Shown here one piece after another: positions 1 through 10,375 of a DNA stretch of 64,000 nucleotides. The notes beneath the pieces were generated by a model. It ran no database searches, had not been told where the DNA came from, and saw only the letters and a list, made by a program, of their open reading frames with translations. Position 1 is the first letter of the stretch. The number at the start of each line of letters is the position of its first letter. The position numbers were made by a program, and so were the translations under genes. The stretch is from contig NW_003314332.1 of NCBI RefSeq assembly GCF_000143415.4, positions 409,494 through 473,493 of the forward strand. Direction: 5' to 3'. This stretch comes from Selaginella moellendorffii. Its lineage: Eukaryota > Streptophyta > Lycopodiopsida > Selaginellales > Selaginellaceae.

Positions 1-649
1 CAATCCCATTGCAATGGATACCCCATGAATGTTAGCTTAATGGGTGGATGATGTCCTTATAATATGAACATTATGTTATACCTTTGTGCATAGATCCCAC
101 ATAATTTTATGCTTCCTCAAGGGTAATTTTCATCGTACTCAAGATGGCAAATTACCAAAGTTTTTACGAAGTACTCTTCAGATGAATTTAGCTTAAGACA
201 ACTAACATCATCATATATTGGTGAAAGAACACATAAAGAGCATCAAGAAACCTTTTGAATCTCCACAAATAATTAACCATTATTGAATAGTATGATTGAA
301 ATGAAGGTTTTGATGAACTAAGTCATCTTGAAGAACAGTACACACTACACAACAAATCCTAATACTTAATAAAACAACCTTAAAAGCAAATTCCCGAGTC
401 AAAAAAGCTTGACACCCATTGACATATCAATAAACATCAAGAAACAATGAAATTGACTAGGAATCAAACTTGAACAACTCCAATTGATTCACTAATAAAT
501 TAATCTCAAATCTTGAAGCACTTCGACAAGAAGGAACTCGACTCACATCAACCCTTAACCTTGAAGAGCCAACTGAAGAAATCAACTTAAGAACTGAAGA
601 TAAACCAAAGAAACTTTACATCGCCAAAAACCTTGATATTGACTTCAAG
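1..649. other. AT-rich stretch without a recognisable gene
   Basis: No open frame of useful length and no motif I recognise. It leads directly into the decayed reverse transcriptase that starts near 650, so it is probably the more decayed upstream part of the same element (protease and spacer), but nothing in the sequence proves that. Confidence 0.35.
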
Positions 650-1300
650 GCAAAAGAAATTAATCTTTTCGATAGGTACAAAGATGTTTTTGCTTAGTTA
701 TATACAGATTTGCAAGGAATTCCTCCCAAGATTTGCATGCACCAAATCAAGCTTTTACCTCAAACTATGCCAAGAAAGAAAGCAACTTGTCAAATGAACC
801 CCAACATGCAAACAAAAGTTAAAGAAGAATTCAATATGTTCGAAAACACTGGCTTCATCTACCCTATTCAAAATCCAAAATAACTATCACCACTAGTCAT
901 TATCCCCAAGAAAAAGCAGCAAACTTAGAGTCTATGTCAACTATAAAAAGCTTAACAATGCAACCTAAAATGACACTTTCCTGATTCCATTCTCTAACAA
1001 AATTCTCAATGTAATAGTTGGACACAAAATTTACTCATTTCTTGATAGCTTTAGCAGCTACAATCAAGCTTATATTGCATCTGAAGATCAACACAAGATA
1101 GCTTTCATTAGTCCTTGGGGTGCTTATACTTATTTATAGATGCCTTTTGGTCTTTCTAACACATTATTTACTTTCCAAAGAATCATTGCTAAGACATTTT
1201 GAGATTATCTCACTAACTTTATGCAAGTTTTTATGGATGACTTTAGCATCTTTAGCAGCAAAGAACCAACACCGGTGAGTCTAGAGAGTGCAAATCTTCT
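650..1300 (+). pseudogene. Decayed Ty3/gypsy reverse transcriptase, Athila/Tat-type (family F)
   Basis: Conceptual translation with several stops and at least one frameshift (near 920) shows the order of a gypsy RT. First comes a YKDVFA-like entry segment near 677, then a VYVNYKKLN block corresponding to the usual CIDYRxLN, then SFLDSFSSYNQ near 1035. Next is PWGAYTYL followed by MPFGLSNTLFTFQ near 1140, and finally the catalytic FMDDFS near 1230. FMDD instead of YIDD is typical of the Athila/Tat (OTA) branch. The enzyme would have copied element RNA into DNA, but internal stops such as those in YL*MPFG and TF*DYL make this copy dead. RNase H and integrase do not follow; the sequence changes character after about 1265. 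Confidence 0.75.
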
Positions 1301-1385
1301 CTTCGAGTGCAACCCAACATAGGAGAGGACAAGGGCACTTAACAACTAGCTACACAAGGTCAGCCTCTATGAGTTCTCCCGCATT

Positions 1386-1805
1386 ATGGAGAAAGACTAC
1401 AAGATCAACATTACCAAGATGATGCTTCTGGCTTTTCAACAAGAGATGGTGTGTGCCAAAGAACATAAATATATCTTCACTACAGGCTATATCACATGGG
1501 TATTCAAGCTTCCAATCGGCAGAAAGAAAGTCTCATCTGTGTCACACACAAAAGGGATGCCACCAGGATGCATCAAGATCATCAGGAATTACACCTCCAG
1601 AAGCTCACTTCAAATGAGCAATATCACCAACAAGGCAAAGCCAAGGCTTAAGTTCCTCATCTCAACTCCTGAAATATGCAAGTCAAGTAGCTTCGCTAGC
1701 AAAGCCATCGCAATCCTCTACAATGACTTGCAACACAAAATCAAAGTGGACATTGCAGGCTACCTCCATAAAAAACTCATTAAGGAAATTCACTTAAGAC
1801 ATTGA
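1386..1805 (+). CDS. Hypothetical protein ORF, 139 aa, unrecognised
   Basis: An open frame of 139 codons from an ATG to a TGA at 1803-1805, lysine- and serine-rich, with no signal peptide, membrane segment or motif I can name. It ends in the first of two polypurine-tract-like sequences, so it sits where the last coding part of an LTR element would lie. It may be the 3' ORF or a gag-like part of the same OTA element as the RT remnant upstream. It could also be a chance ORF in AT-rich decayed DNA. I assign no function. Confidence 0.25.
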   Translation: MEKDYKINITKMMLLAFQQEMVCAKEHKYIFTTGYITWVFKLPIGRKKVSSVSHTKGMPPGCIKIIRNYTSRSSLQMSNITNKAKPRLKFLISTPEICKSSSFASKAIAILYNDLQHKIKVDIAGYLHKKLIKEIHLRH

Positions 1806-1888
1806 CATCTCTAAAGGGGAGGGTAGGGGTTATTAGTCAATTAGTCAATAGTCAATGAGGACATTGACATCTCTAAAGGGGGGTGGCT
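1798..1888 (+). promoter_or_regulatory. Duplicated polypurine-tract-like sequence with hairpin
   Basis: The segment GACATTGACATCTCTAAAGG occurs twice, starting at 1798 and 1860, each time followed by a G/A run (GGGAGGG and GGGGGG). The second copy is preceded by a perfect hairpin at 1851-1868: stem GTCAATG/CATTGAC with loop AGGA. The layout of hairpin, short spacer and purine tract matches what precedes the 3' LTR in families A and C, so this is probably the plus-strand primer site of element F. A TGG rather than a clear TGT follows, and no LTR can be delimited. Confidence 0.5.
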
Positions 1889-2022
1889 ACAAAAAATGAT
1901 TCACAATGGCCAGAAATGTAAAACTCTCGCACTCCTCTACATCATTACACTTGTGCCAATTCTCGACATAGCATTTCCACTCAGCATGAAAGTACCTTCA
2001 ACAACACTGCAAGCAAGAATGT

Positions 2023-2241
2023 GTGTTGAAGAGGAGGGAGGATCTGCTCCACAAATCTGATGAAGAAGACAAAGAGAACAAAGAAGAAGAGGACGAGAAG
2101 GAGCTCTCGCCACCAACAACAACTCCACCAGCAAAAAGGAGCAAGATAACAATAGTCTTGCCTCCAAAGAACAAGACAAAATCAACCCTAAGCCAAATCA
2201 AAAGTATTCTCTCCAAGGAAGAACTGGAAGAGAAGAGTTAG
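2023..2241 (+). CDS. Acidic/lysine-rich hypothetical ORF, 72 aa
   Basis: Short open frame rich in Glu, Asp and Lys (EEDKENKEEEDEKE near residue 18), then a Pro/Thr stretch (SPPTTTPPAKRSK) and a Lys/Ser tail. Its stop codon overlaps the target site of the A1 solo LTR, which begins two bases later. The composition resembles the acidic spacer regions in decayed family-E-type coding sequence at 36379-38400, so it is probably a fragment of a retroelement ORF. Function unknown; it may be a chance ORF. Confidence 0.25.
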   Translation: MLKRREDLLHKSDEEDKENKEEEDEKELSPPTTTPPAKRSKITIVLPPKNKTKSTLSQIKSILSKEELEEKS

Positions 2242-2242
2242 G

Positions 2243-3391
2243 TGTAAGGAACCGACTCCCCGAGATGTCGTAGGCTAAAGGATCCCCAAAAGCTTGACCG
2301 AAATGACAAAGAGTTTATCGGATGGGACCAAGTCGAGGATCGAGTCCAAGACCGACTCTAGGACCGAGTTCGAGATAGAGTCCGGAATAGAGTCCGAGAC
2401 CGACTCGGGGACCGAGTTCGAGTCCGAGTTCGAGACCGAGTTCGAGACGGAGTCCGAGATCCGAAATCGGGTCCGAGACCGAGTCCGAGGTCGAGTCCGA
2501 GGTCGGGTCCGAGATCGGGTCCGAGATCGAGTCCGTGATCGAGTCCGAACCTGAATCCGAAGTCGGATCCGAAATCGGGTCCGAGATCGAGCTAGAGACT
2601 AAGTCCAAATACTAATACGGGTCAAGGGGTGAAAGCCCAAAGCGTGCGTCTCCCAGGGGGGGGGGGGCTGCAGGGGGTTCCAAAAGTATAGTAGGGATAG
2701 TGAGGTCCAGGAACCAGTTTTGAAGGGACTCTCCAGTTGGGCTTCCAAACCGACTTGAGGTTGGGACTGGGACCGAGGGGCCTTGGGTGGGAGTGAGCAT
2801 GGACTTGGCTGGTGCCGGAGGGGCCATCCAAGGAAGTGCTCAAGAGCAGCTCCCACTCCCGAAAGGGAAACCGATTGCGGTGCTCCCGGCTCATGTGGAG
2901 TGGTGCCCCACTTGAGTACCATGCGGCTCATTGGTCCTCGCCCTTCCTAGGGGCTTGGGCCTTCCTTCGGGATGGAAGTGGGGGGCGAGAGGTACCCATA
3001 CCGGGCCGCTAGGCCACGGTGTTTTGCCCCGGCGTCCCGAAGCAAGTGTTGCCCTCAAGACTTGGGATTTAGAGGGTCCCATGATCAAGTCTTGTGGTAC
3101 CAAGGGATGTTAGGAACCTGGAAGCTTGGTGTGCTTGGCTGCTTGTGCTTGCGGGGAGTGTAGCCGAACCTTAAGTCCAGTCTAACCCGGGGAGGGGGAT
3201 TGAGAGTGATTTGGGAATCCGTGGAAGGATGGCTAACACTCCGTTGCTCGTGCAGTGAGTAGCTGAAACCAAGTAGGAGCTGGTACCATAGGCGAAAACC
3301 TTGGCAAGGGAACTTAGCAAAAGCCAGGGCAGTGTTGGACGGATAGACGAGGTAAGCTGGCAAATTGGAAAGGAAAAATTTGTGGCTTACA
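2243..3391 (+). mobile_element. Solo LTR of chromovirus family A (A1)
   Basis: 1149 bp starting TGTAAGGAACC and ending TTGTGGCTTACA, flanked by perfect 5-bp target-site duplications TTAGG (2238-2242 and 3392-3396). It matches, in inverse orientation, the two LTRs of the A3 element at 40470-41632 and 46866-48014. It has the family layout in sense order: terminal region, a GAGTCC/GAGACC-type minisatellite (about 2325-2610), a G-tract with a TATA-like CCAAAAGTATAGTAGGG (2630-2704), then downstream LTR sequence. No internal region is left, so the element was reduced to one LTR by LTR-LTR recombination. The open frames within it are products of the repeat. Confidence 0.93.
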
Positions 3392-3919
3392 TTAGGAACA
3401 CACTCAGAAATAGAGTCAGGAATAGAGTTAAGAAATCAATCTTAACTCTGTAACCACCTTGACCAATTGCGTAATAGTTCACACCAAGAAAGAAGGGCCA
3501 GCATCCCCACCCACAGAAACGCCAGTTGACAACAACATGATGCCACAGCACCGCGAGCACCACAGCAGAGAGCATCCAGACCAGGAACGACACAAGGAGC
3601 TAGAGCAAGAGCAACAATATGAGCTAGAGCTGCCACATCAGCTGCTCAACTTGTCTTTCCTCCAATTTGTTGATGAAGTCCAACACCTCCAGCCGACACC
3701 GTAGATGCCAATCTCGGTGGACTTCGCATGGAAGTTCCATGACGAACAAATGAGTGTTTTTTTATGTGATGGAGTGCAAGCTATGATCAACACTATCATC
3801 TTCCAACCCTTGGACACAAAGCTCAACAAGATCTAGAGCAACATCCAGCAGCTCAAAAGGAGTGTTCGAGGTACGTCCTTCATGTCAATATATGCAGAGA
3901 CACGTCAATGACCAGCTCA
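3392..3919 (+). pseudogene. Fragment of unrecognised ORF downstream of A1
   Basis: Contains an open stretch at 3459-3704 (81 codons, Glu/Gln/His-rich, EQEQQYELELPHQLL) and, past its stop, further frame sequence reading SVDFAWKFHDEQMSVFLCDG to about 3900 with stops. It looks like decayed coding sequence, probably the continuation of the retroelement ORF interrupted by the A1 solo LTR. No domain is recognised. It ends at the B2 LTR boundary at 3920. Confidence 0.3.
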
Positions 3920-5167
3920 TGTTGGGGGAATGAAGGGTGCTCCCCCAACACTTGCTCTAGCACAAGAAATGCTCCAATGTATGCCCCTCTCCCCCCCTTT
4001 TGCCCTTGTGAGGCAAGGGTTTTATATAAGGAAGATAAGGAATATTTTAGGATTTGAAATTACTCTCACACTCTCTAAGTGGCCATGCCTTAACATGTGA
4101 CCATGATGGATTGCACTGGCTCCAAATATGCAAGAACTCTCCAAAGAGTGTAAAGTGTACTTCTGTTGTTGATGCCAAATGCTAGTAACTACATGAACTA
4201 ATAGAAACTCTAGAAAACAAAGTGGGAAAAGAAAAGAAAAAGAGTATAAGTGAAGTTTGAAGATCCCGTGGGAAACCCTATAGTCAAACTAGATGATGTA
4301 AAAGAAAAAGTGAAGAAAAGTGTGAAAAGAGAAGACAAATAAAAGAAAAAGAGTGAGTATTTAAAACTTAACTGTACTTGGATTTTAGCTTAGGAAAGTG
4401 TAATATACAATGCAACCTTGTGATGACTTCAAGTAAGCTCCAAGAATTGGCCAAAATTAAGAATGAAAGAAAGGTAAAAGAGGGGATGCATTGCCCAAAG
4501 GTGGTAAGTGTACAAATGATGAAAGATGGAGTGATATGGTGGAGTGTTGAGATGGTGGCGACACTTTGAGGAGGTGGCCATTTCTAAAAGTGTCAAGCCT
4601 ATGGTCTAATATGTTGGACTAAAGAAAACCGCAGCTGGAAAGGATGGCATAGTTGTTAGATTGCCAATAAAGAGAGGTGGCATGTGTCTATTGAGTGTTG
4701 GAGTAGGAGAAATTAGCTTCGGCTTCTGTGGTCTCACCTAAGAATCCACCTAAGTGCCTTGAGTGAAGAGGTTCACCTAGTTGGAAGAAAGTCACTCCAG
4801 AAAAGCTAGCATGTCATTAGCAAATGGTCGCAATGATATCTCAAAAACAACACATACAAAGGAGGTGATGTTTTTTGTTGATATGGTGTAAATATGACCT
4901 CAAATGTGGATGATGGTGAAAGAATGAAAGATGTAAGATAAACATCTAAAAATAAGAGTGGGCAATGCTTGTGGAAGTGATTAGTGATGGATTTGTGAAT
5001 GTGGATGATATGGAATGTGCATGGGGAATGAATGGGGTAGAGTAATGGTAAGGGAAGGGCCAAAAAACCTAAAATATAGCCTGAGCCAAGTGAGAGACCT
5101 CCATGCAAATGGCAATATAACCTGAGCATGAAATCCAAAGCAAGAGCCATGGTCCAGTGAAGAAACA
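3920..5167 (-). repeat. 3' LTR of element B2
   Basis: On the minus strand it starts TGTTTCTTCACTGGACC just after the purine run TTTTTAGAGGG and ends CCCCCAACA at 3920, giving TG...CA ends. A TATA-like TTATATAAAACCC lies about 110 bp before the end. It aligns along its length with 31632-33115. The LTR start is inferred from the purine tract because neither copy has kept a 5' LTR; a shorter LTR starting TGTTAAGG near 4095 cannot be excluded. Confidence 0.55.
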
Positions 5168-5812
5168 CCCTCTAAAAATAAGAAAAGAAATTGTGAAAGT
5201 AAAGAGAAAGAAAAAAAGCAAATGAAAAAAAAGAGAAAAGGAACATCTCATCGGATGAAGTGTTTGAAGTGAGAGTGGTTGTGAGCATGTGGGAGCTCAT
5301 ATCTGTCAGTGCTTCTAATGCTTTGAGTGTGTGATCTCCAATGCAAGGACTAAAGCCAAGTATTCTACTAGTGAGGGAAGATCCTTCATTGAAGTTGAGT
5401 CCAAGTTTGGGGCTGAATCTTCAATGCAACACACTTGGATTTGTATCAGGGGCTCTATGGTAGAAAACTCTGAATTCAAAGAGCTAGAACTCATATACAA
5501 CATGTCCAATTGGCTTGATTCTTTCTTTCAACTATTTGCCTGGATGTTACCCTTTGTCTCTAAAAATGGTATGACAAAACACACCTAGAGTCATCAGTTA
5601 CAACAATTTTTGTGGGAAGATGCTGGCTGTGTGACACCTCAAACACTTGCTAAAGAGAATTGAATTCAGTTGCATCCTATGAAAGATGGGCCTAGTCTAG
5701 AGTGACTTTATCATCAAGCTCCATGAGAGAGAGTTGGTTCCAAGCAAGAAACAAGTAAAGAAGCCCATCCTCAATCGGGAAACACTCCAAAAAGTTGGAT
5801 GTAGAAGCTGAG
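3920..5812 (-). mobile_element. Internally deleted, truncated Tat-type element B2
   Basis: Reverse-complement copy of the 3' part of B1 (24772-33115). Read on the minus strand, 5812 to about 5340 matches the B1 region at 28275-28745 (spacer between protease and RNase H). It then jumps to sequence matching 31490 onward (end of integrase, polypurine tract, LTR). About 2.7 kb, carrying RNase H, RT and integrase, is therefore missing. Upstream it is cut off at 5812, where a truncated A2 LTR begins. It is not coding-competent. Confidence 0.8.
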
Positions 5813-6601
5813 TGCAACACTTGCTTTGGGACATCGGGGTGAAACACCGTGGCCTAACGGCCTGGTATGGGTACCTTTACCCCTCCACTTCCATCCCGAA
5901 GGGAAGGCCCAAGCCCCTAGGAAGGGCGAGGACCAATGAGCCACAAGGTACTCAAGTGGGGCACCACTCCACATGAGCCGGGAGCACCACTGTCGGTTTC
6001 CTTTCCGGGAGTGGGAGCTGCTCTTGAGCACTTCCTTGGGTGGCCCCTTTGGCACCACCCGAGTCCATGCTCACTCCCAACCAAGGCCCCTCGGCCCTAA
6101 TCTCAACCTCAAGTCAGTTTGAAAGCACCATTGGAGAGTTCCTTTAAGACTGGTTCCTAGACCTCACTATCCCTACTATACTTTTGGAACCCCCTGCAGC
6201 GCCCCCTCCCCCTTGGGAGACACACGCTTTGGGCTTTCTTCCTTGACCTGTATTAGTACTCAGACTCGGTCTTGGACTCGATCTCGATCTCGATCTCGGA
6301 CCCGACTTCAGACTCGGTCTCAGACTCAATCTTGGACTCGACCTCGGATCTGATCTTGGACTCAACCTCAGACTCGGTCTCGGACCCGATCTCGGATCTT
6401 AGACTTTGTCTCGAACTAGGTCTCGAACTCGGTCTTGGAGTCGGCCTTGGACTCGATCCCAGACTCTATCTCGAACTCGGTCTTAGAGTCAGTCTTGGAC
6501 TCGATCTCAGACTCGATCCCATCTGATGAACTCTTTATCATTTCGGTCGTGCTTTCAGGGATCCTTTAGCCTACAACACATCGGGGAGTTGGTTCTTTAC
6601 A
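5812..6601 (-). repeat. Truncated 3' LTR of A2
   Basis: Matches the inner part of A-family LTRs, ending TTGGTTCTTTACA at 6601 next to the purine-rich ACTCCACCACCCATAG (polypurine tract on the minus strand). The outer portion ending TTGTGGCTTACA is missing. Includes the minisatellite at about 6250-6520 and the G-tract/TATA-like module at about 6169-6238, both on the minus strand. Confidence 0.85.
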
Positions 6602-7063
6602 ACTCCACCACCCATAGAAGAAGTTTGATGCCCACATTGAATGTCTCTTTTTAATCCTACGACTTGTTGACCATGTCTTCAGGGGCATCCCCCCACTTAG
6701 CAGTGTGCTTAAGTTAGCCTCCCTGGCCAAGAGCCCATAACAATAGAATATAGGTGTCCCTATACCCCTCACCTCACCATGCCCTAGTATGGGGTCGGGA
6801 CTTGAACCCAGCTTTGCTTTACTAGGGGGTTGGGACTTGAAGCCAACCGCCGTAGAATATGTCTACGGATTCGATATCCCTGCAGGGAGTTAGGCGTAGT
6901 TCCCTACGCTTGGTTGACCTAACTAACCCATGCTAATTAGCTTACTTTCAACACGCCTTTGGGTCCCAACACATGCTATTGCTCAACTTCACAAATTAAT
7001 ACTTTAATTAAACTTTGCATAAGTACATAGAGTTTTGTCTTGCAGAAATTCCTCCATTACATC

Positions 7064-8300
7064 TCACACGTTTGCTAGGTTCTCCTTTGGTTCCCATGTT
7101 GCTTCATAGTGTGGAAATCCTTTCCACTTCACATGGAACTCCCTCGCTTCGTGTCTTTGTCGTTTGCTCTTGTGTGCATTGAGGATGGCCTCAACTTCGT
7201 ATTCCTGGATAACCTTAAATAAAGGTCTTACTTGGTCCTTGCAAAGCAGATCCTCAAAGTATAGCTTGAGTAAGTTCATATGGAACATTGGGTGCATCTT
7301 CCCCATCTCTTGAGGAAGTCGAAGGCTGGTAAGCCACCTTACCGATTCGTGCCTCAATCTCGTAAGGCCTTGCAAACCTGCTTAAGGAACTCAAGATTAG
7401 TTCATTTCTAGAAATACATGCATTTTTACCTCTAGGTTAACTTTTGGCTGATCCCACTTGGTAGCATGAGGTTCTTGGTGTTCAGCCACACCTTCTCCCT
7501 AGTTTGGAACTCTACATCCCGGTGCTTCTGGTTCATGTACTTGGTATGGTTTTGTTGAGCCCGTTCCAAAGAATCCCTCACTAGCTTCCAAATATTGAGT
7601 CTTTCCGCCGTGAATGCCTCCACCACGGGTAACTCTCCATGATACTTGGCCACCCCGAGTTCCATAGAACCTTCAATAGCTCACCTATTGATGACTTCCC
7701 ATGGACTCACCCCGATATTCGAGTGGTGAGTTGTTATAGCACATTTCCGCAAGTCCCAAATGAATTACCCAATCAGTTTGGTCTCTCGAGACATAGCATC
7801 GCAAATAATCCTTCAACTGCCTATTCACCTTTTCCATTTGTCCGTATGTTAAGAAATGTTAGTGCCATCAAACTTGACTTAATACCCAATACCTGTCTGT
7901 GGGTGATAGGCTGCGCTGAATTTCAACTTGGTGCGATACTGTTCCAGGAGAGTTCTCCAGAACCTACTGGTGAAGATCTTATCTCAATCTGAGATGATCT
8001 CTTCTGGCCTTCCCCGTACTCAAACCACTTGTTCGAAGAACAGCTTCGCCACACCTTCCACATCCACTTCCGTTGTGGTGGGTATGAAATGTGCCATCTT
8101 CGAAAATCAGTCTACCACCACGAATATCGCATCAAACCCCTCGTTTGGGGGAAGTCCCGTAATGAAGTCCATCGTAAGACATTTCTATGGCCGATCTAGA
8201 ATTGGGATGCTTTGTAACAAACCCCCACTAGCCTTAGTCACGGCTTTAACCTGTTGACATCTTGGACATGTCTTTACATAGTCTTGAACGTCCTTAGCCA
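7064..8300 (-). pseudogene. A2 integrase and chromodomain, decayed
   Basis: Minus-strand sequence homologous to the A3 integrase. The core lies at about 7893-8270 in broken frames, the post-core part at 7432-7845 (AVEAF.AERLNIW.LVRDSLERAQQ) and the C-terminal part at 7064-7377. That last part has a chromodomain read as FHVKWKGFPHYEATWEPKENL around 7075-7145. The chromodomain directs integration toward particular chromatin in chromoviruses. Two gaps in the frame, 7846-7892 and 7378-7429, fall exactly where A3 has GT...AG mini-introns; here the first has lost its AG (CAG to CAT). Many stops make the gene non-functional. Confidence 0.82.
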
Positions 8301-8307
8301 TATCTAG

Positions 8308-9937
8308 CTAGTGATACTTCCTCTTGAGTAAGCCTATCATCTTGGGCACTCCGCCGTGTCTTGCAAGAGGTCCGTCATGACACTCTTCTAAGGCTACCTT
8401 CCTTAGTTCCCTTTTTGGAACATACACCCTCGTTTGTTTATAATAGATGAGTCCATTGCGTTTCGCATAACTTGTTTTCTCTTCCATTGGCAACTCACAT
8501 CTCTGGTGAGCTTCTCGTGCCTCTTGGTTCCTCAGCAACACTTCTTGTACTAGACCATCATTCTCAAATGTTGTCCGCACATCGTCCCAAAAGGTTGCTG
8601 TGGTGCTAGATATTGCCAACTTCAAGCTTGCTTTTCGACTTAGAGCATCTGCCATGATGTTGCTCTTCCCAGGTTTATACAGAATCTTACAATTAAACTT
8701 AGCCAAAGCATTGGCCCACCAACCTTGTTTCCCTCTTAGGTTGGGTTTGACAAGAAGTGTTTCTTTGCCATATTATCCGTGTAAAATTTGAAGTGCTTCC
8801 CAAGGTAGTATCGCCACTCCTTGAGCGCTTTGACCACCACAAATAATTCCTTCTCGTAGGTAGGCCACTTTCGCTGAGCTTTGTCCAACTTCTTCAAGAA
8901 GAATGCCACTAGATGGTTGTCTTGCTTCAAAACTGTGCCCAACGCAAAGTCTGAAGTATCTGTTTCTACCTCAAAGTCCTTACCAAAGTCGAGTAACATC
9001 AACATAGGTGTCTTCCTCAACTTCCCTTTGAGGTGGATAAATGTCGCCTCGCATTCTACTGTCCATACCATCTTCCCTTTACCCATTTGATTCATTAAAG
9101 GCAAGGCTACTCTCGAATAGTGTTTGATAAACTTTCAGTAGTAGTTGCATATCCCCATAAACGCCCTCAACTCATGTACATTTGATGGTCGCTCCCATTC
9201 TTGGATTGTTGGACCTTCTCAGGGTCCACCTTGAGCTCGTCCTTGCCCACCACATGCCCGAGAAACTTTACCTCTTGTTGAGTAAAGTCATATTTGCTCT
9301 CTTTAGCATACAGCTTGTATTCCCTTAGTTTCTCAAACACCTTCATCAAATGTTTGACATGCTCGCCTAGTGTTTTGCTATAGTTCAGGATGTCATCAAT
9401 ATAGATAACTACAAAGTGATCTAGATAGGGTACAAAGATGTGGTTCATCAGTGCCAAAAGTGTTGCCAGCACATTGCACAGCCCAAAGGGCATCACTAGA
9501 AATTCAAAGTTCCCATACCTTGTTCGATAGGTTGTCTTCTCGACATCTTCCTCTGCTACCCTAATCTAGTAATATCCCAACTTTAGGTCAATCCTCGATA
9601 AGTATTTTGCCTTTCCCAACCTATCAAACAGGTCCTCAATCCTTGGCAAAGGGTACTTATTCTTCTTTGTATACTTGCTGAGCAACTGGTAGTCTATGCA
9701 CATGCATATAGATCCATCTTTCTTTTTCACAAATAACACTAACGCCGCATACGATAACTTCCTCAACCTAATATACTCTTTGTCCACCAATTCTTTTAGT
9801 TGGTGCTTGAGCTCCTCGAGTTCCTTTTTGTTCAAACGATAGGGGGGACGAAACACTACCTTAGCACCCTTGACCAACTCAATCTTGTGCTCTATCGGTT
9901 GTGTGGGGGGCAACCCCGCTAGTAGCTCCTTCGGCAT
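8308..9937 (-). pseudogene. A2 reverse transcriptase-RNase H and integrase zinc-finger region, decayed
   Basis: In minus-strand order: RT fingers and palm at 9566-9937 ([44 protein letters not shown]), then 9167-9496 with MPFGLCN and the catalytic YIDDIL. RNase H follows at 8736-9104 (ETDTSDFALG, EKELFVVVKAL, YTDN), then at 8308-8706 the RNase H end (IMADALSRKA) and the start of the HHCC zinc-binding part of integrase. Stops and frameshifts separate the pieces. The A3 copy is far better preserved and was used to place the domains. Confidence 0.85.
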
Positions 9938-10375
9938 GGTATCTTGGAATTAGTCCAACACCCGTTGGATCACTAAAGGCACTTCTTCCGTTCTTGTATT
10001 TTTGTCACTCTTCACCGAGAGTAAGCACAAAAATGTTGCCTTAGTTCCTTTAGTGAGTTGTCCTCTCATGGACACCAGGTTTAAGCAGGAGTCTTTGGCC
10101 TTACATTGCCCTACCTTTAGATCTTGGGGCTCCACCTTGGATCATTCTCCCTGGGCATTCGCCAGTACCACAAGGTTCCTACCTTATCCATGCAGGGCTA
10201 TTATGAACCGATTAAATCAATCCATCCCGAAGATTACGTCAAATCCCGCCATGTCCAACACAGTGAAATCTATGTCTACTTTCCAAGTCACTACTTTGAC
10301 TCTCGCTTGTCGAAGTACTTCATTGGTGCTTTGGCTACCTTGAACAAACTTTATCGTCCTTGGTTCACCCAGCCG

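Noticed and set aside
2238-2242. TTAGG as a telomere-type repeat
   Set aside because: It occurs once on each side of the solo LTR and is fully explained as the target-site duplication.
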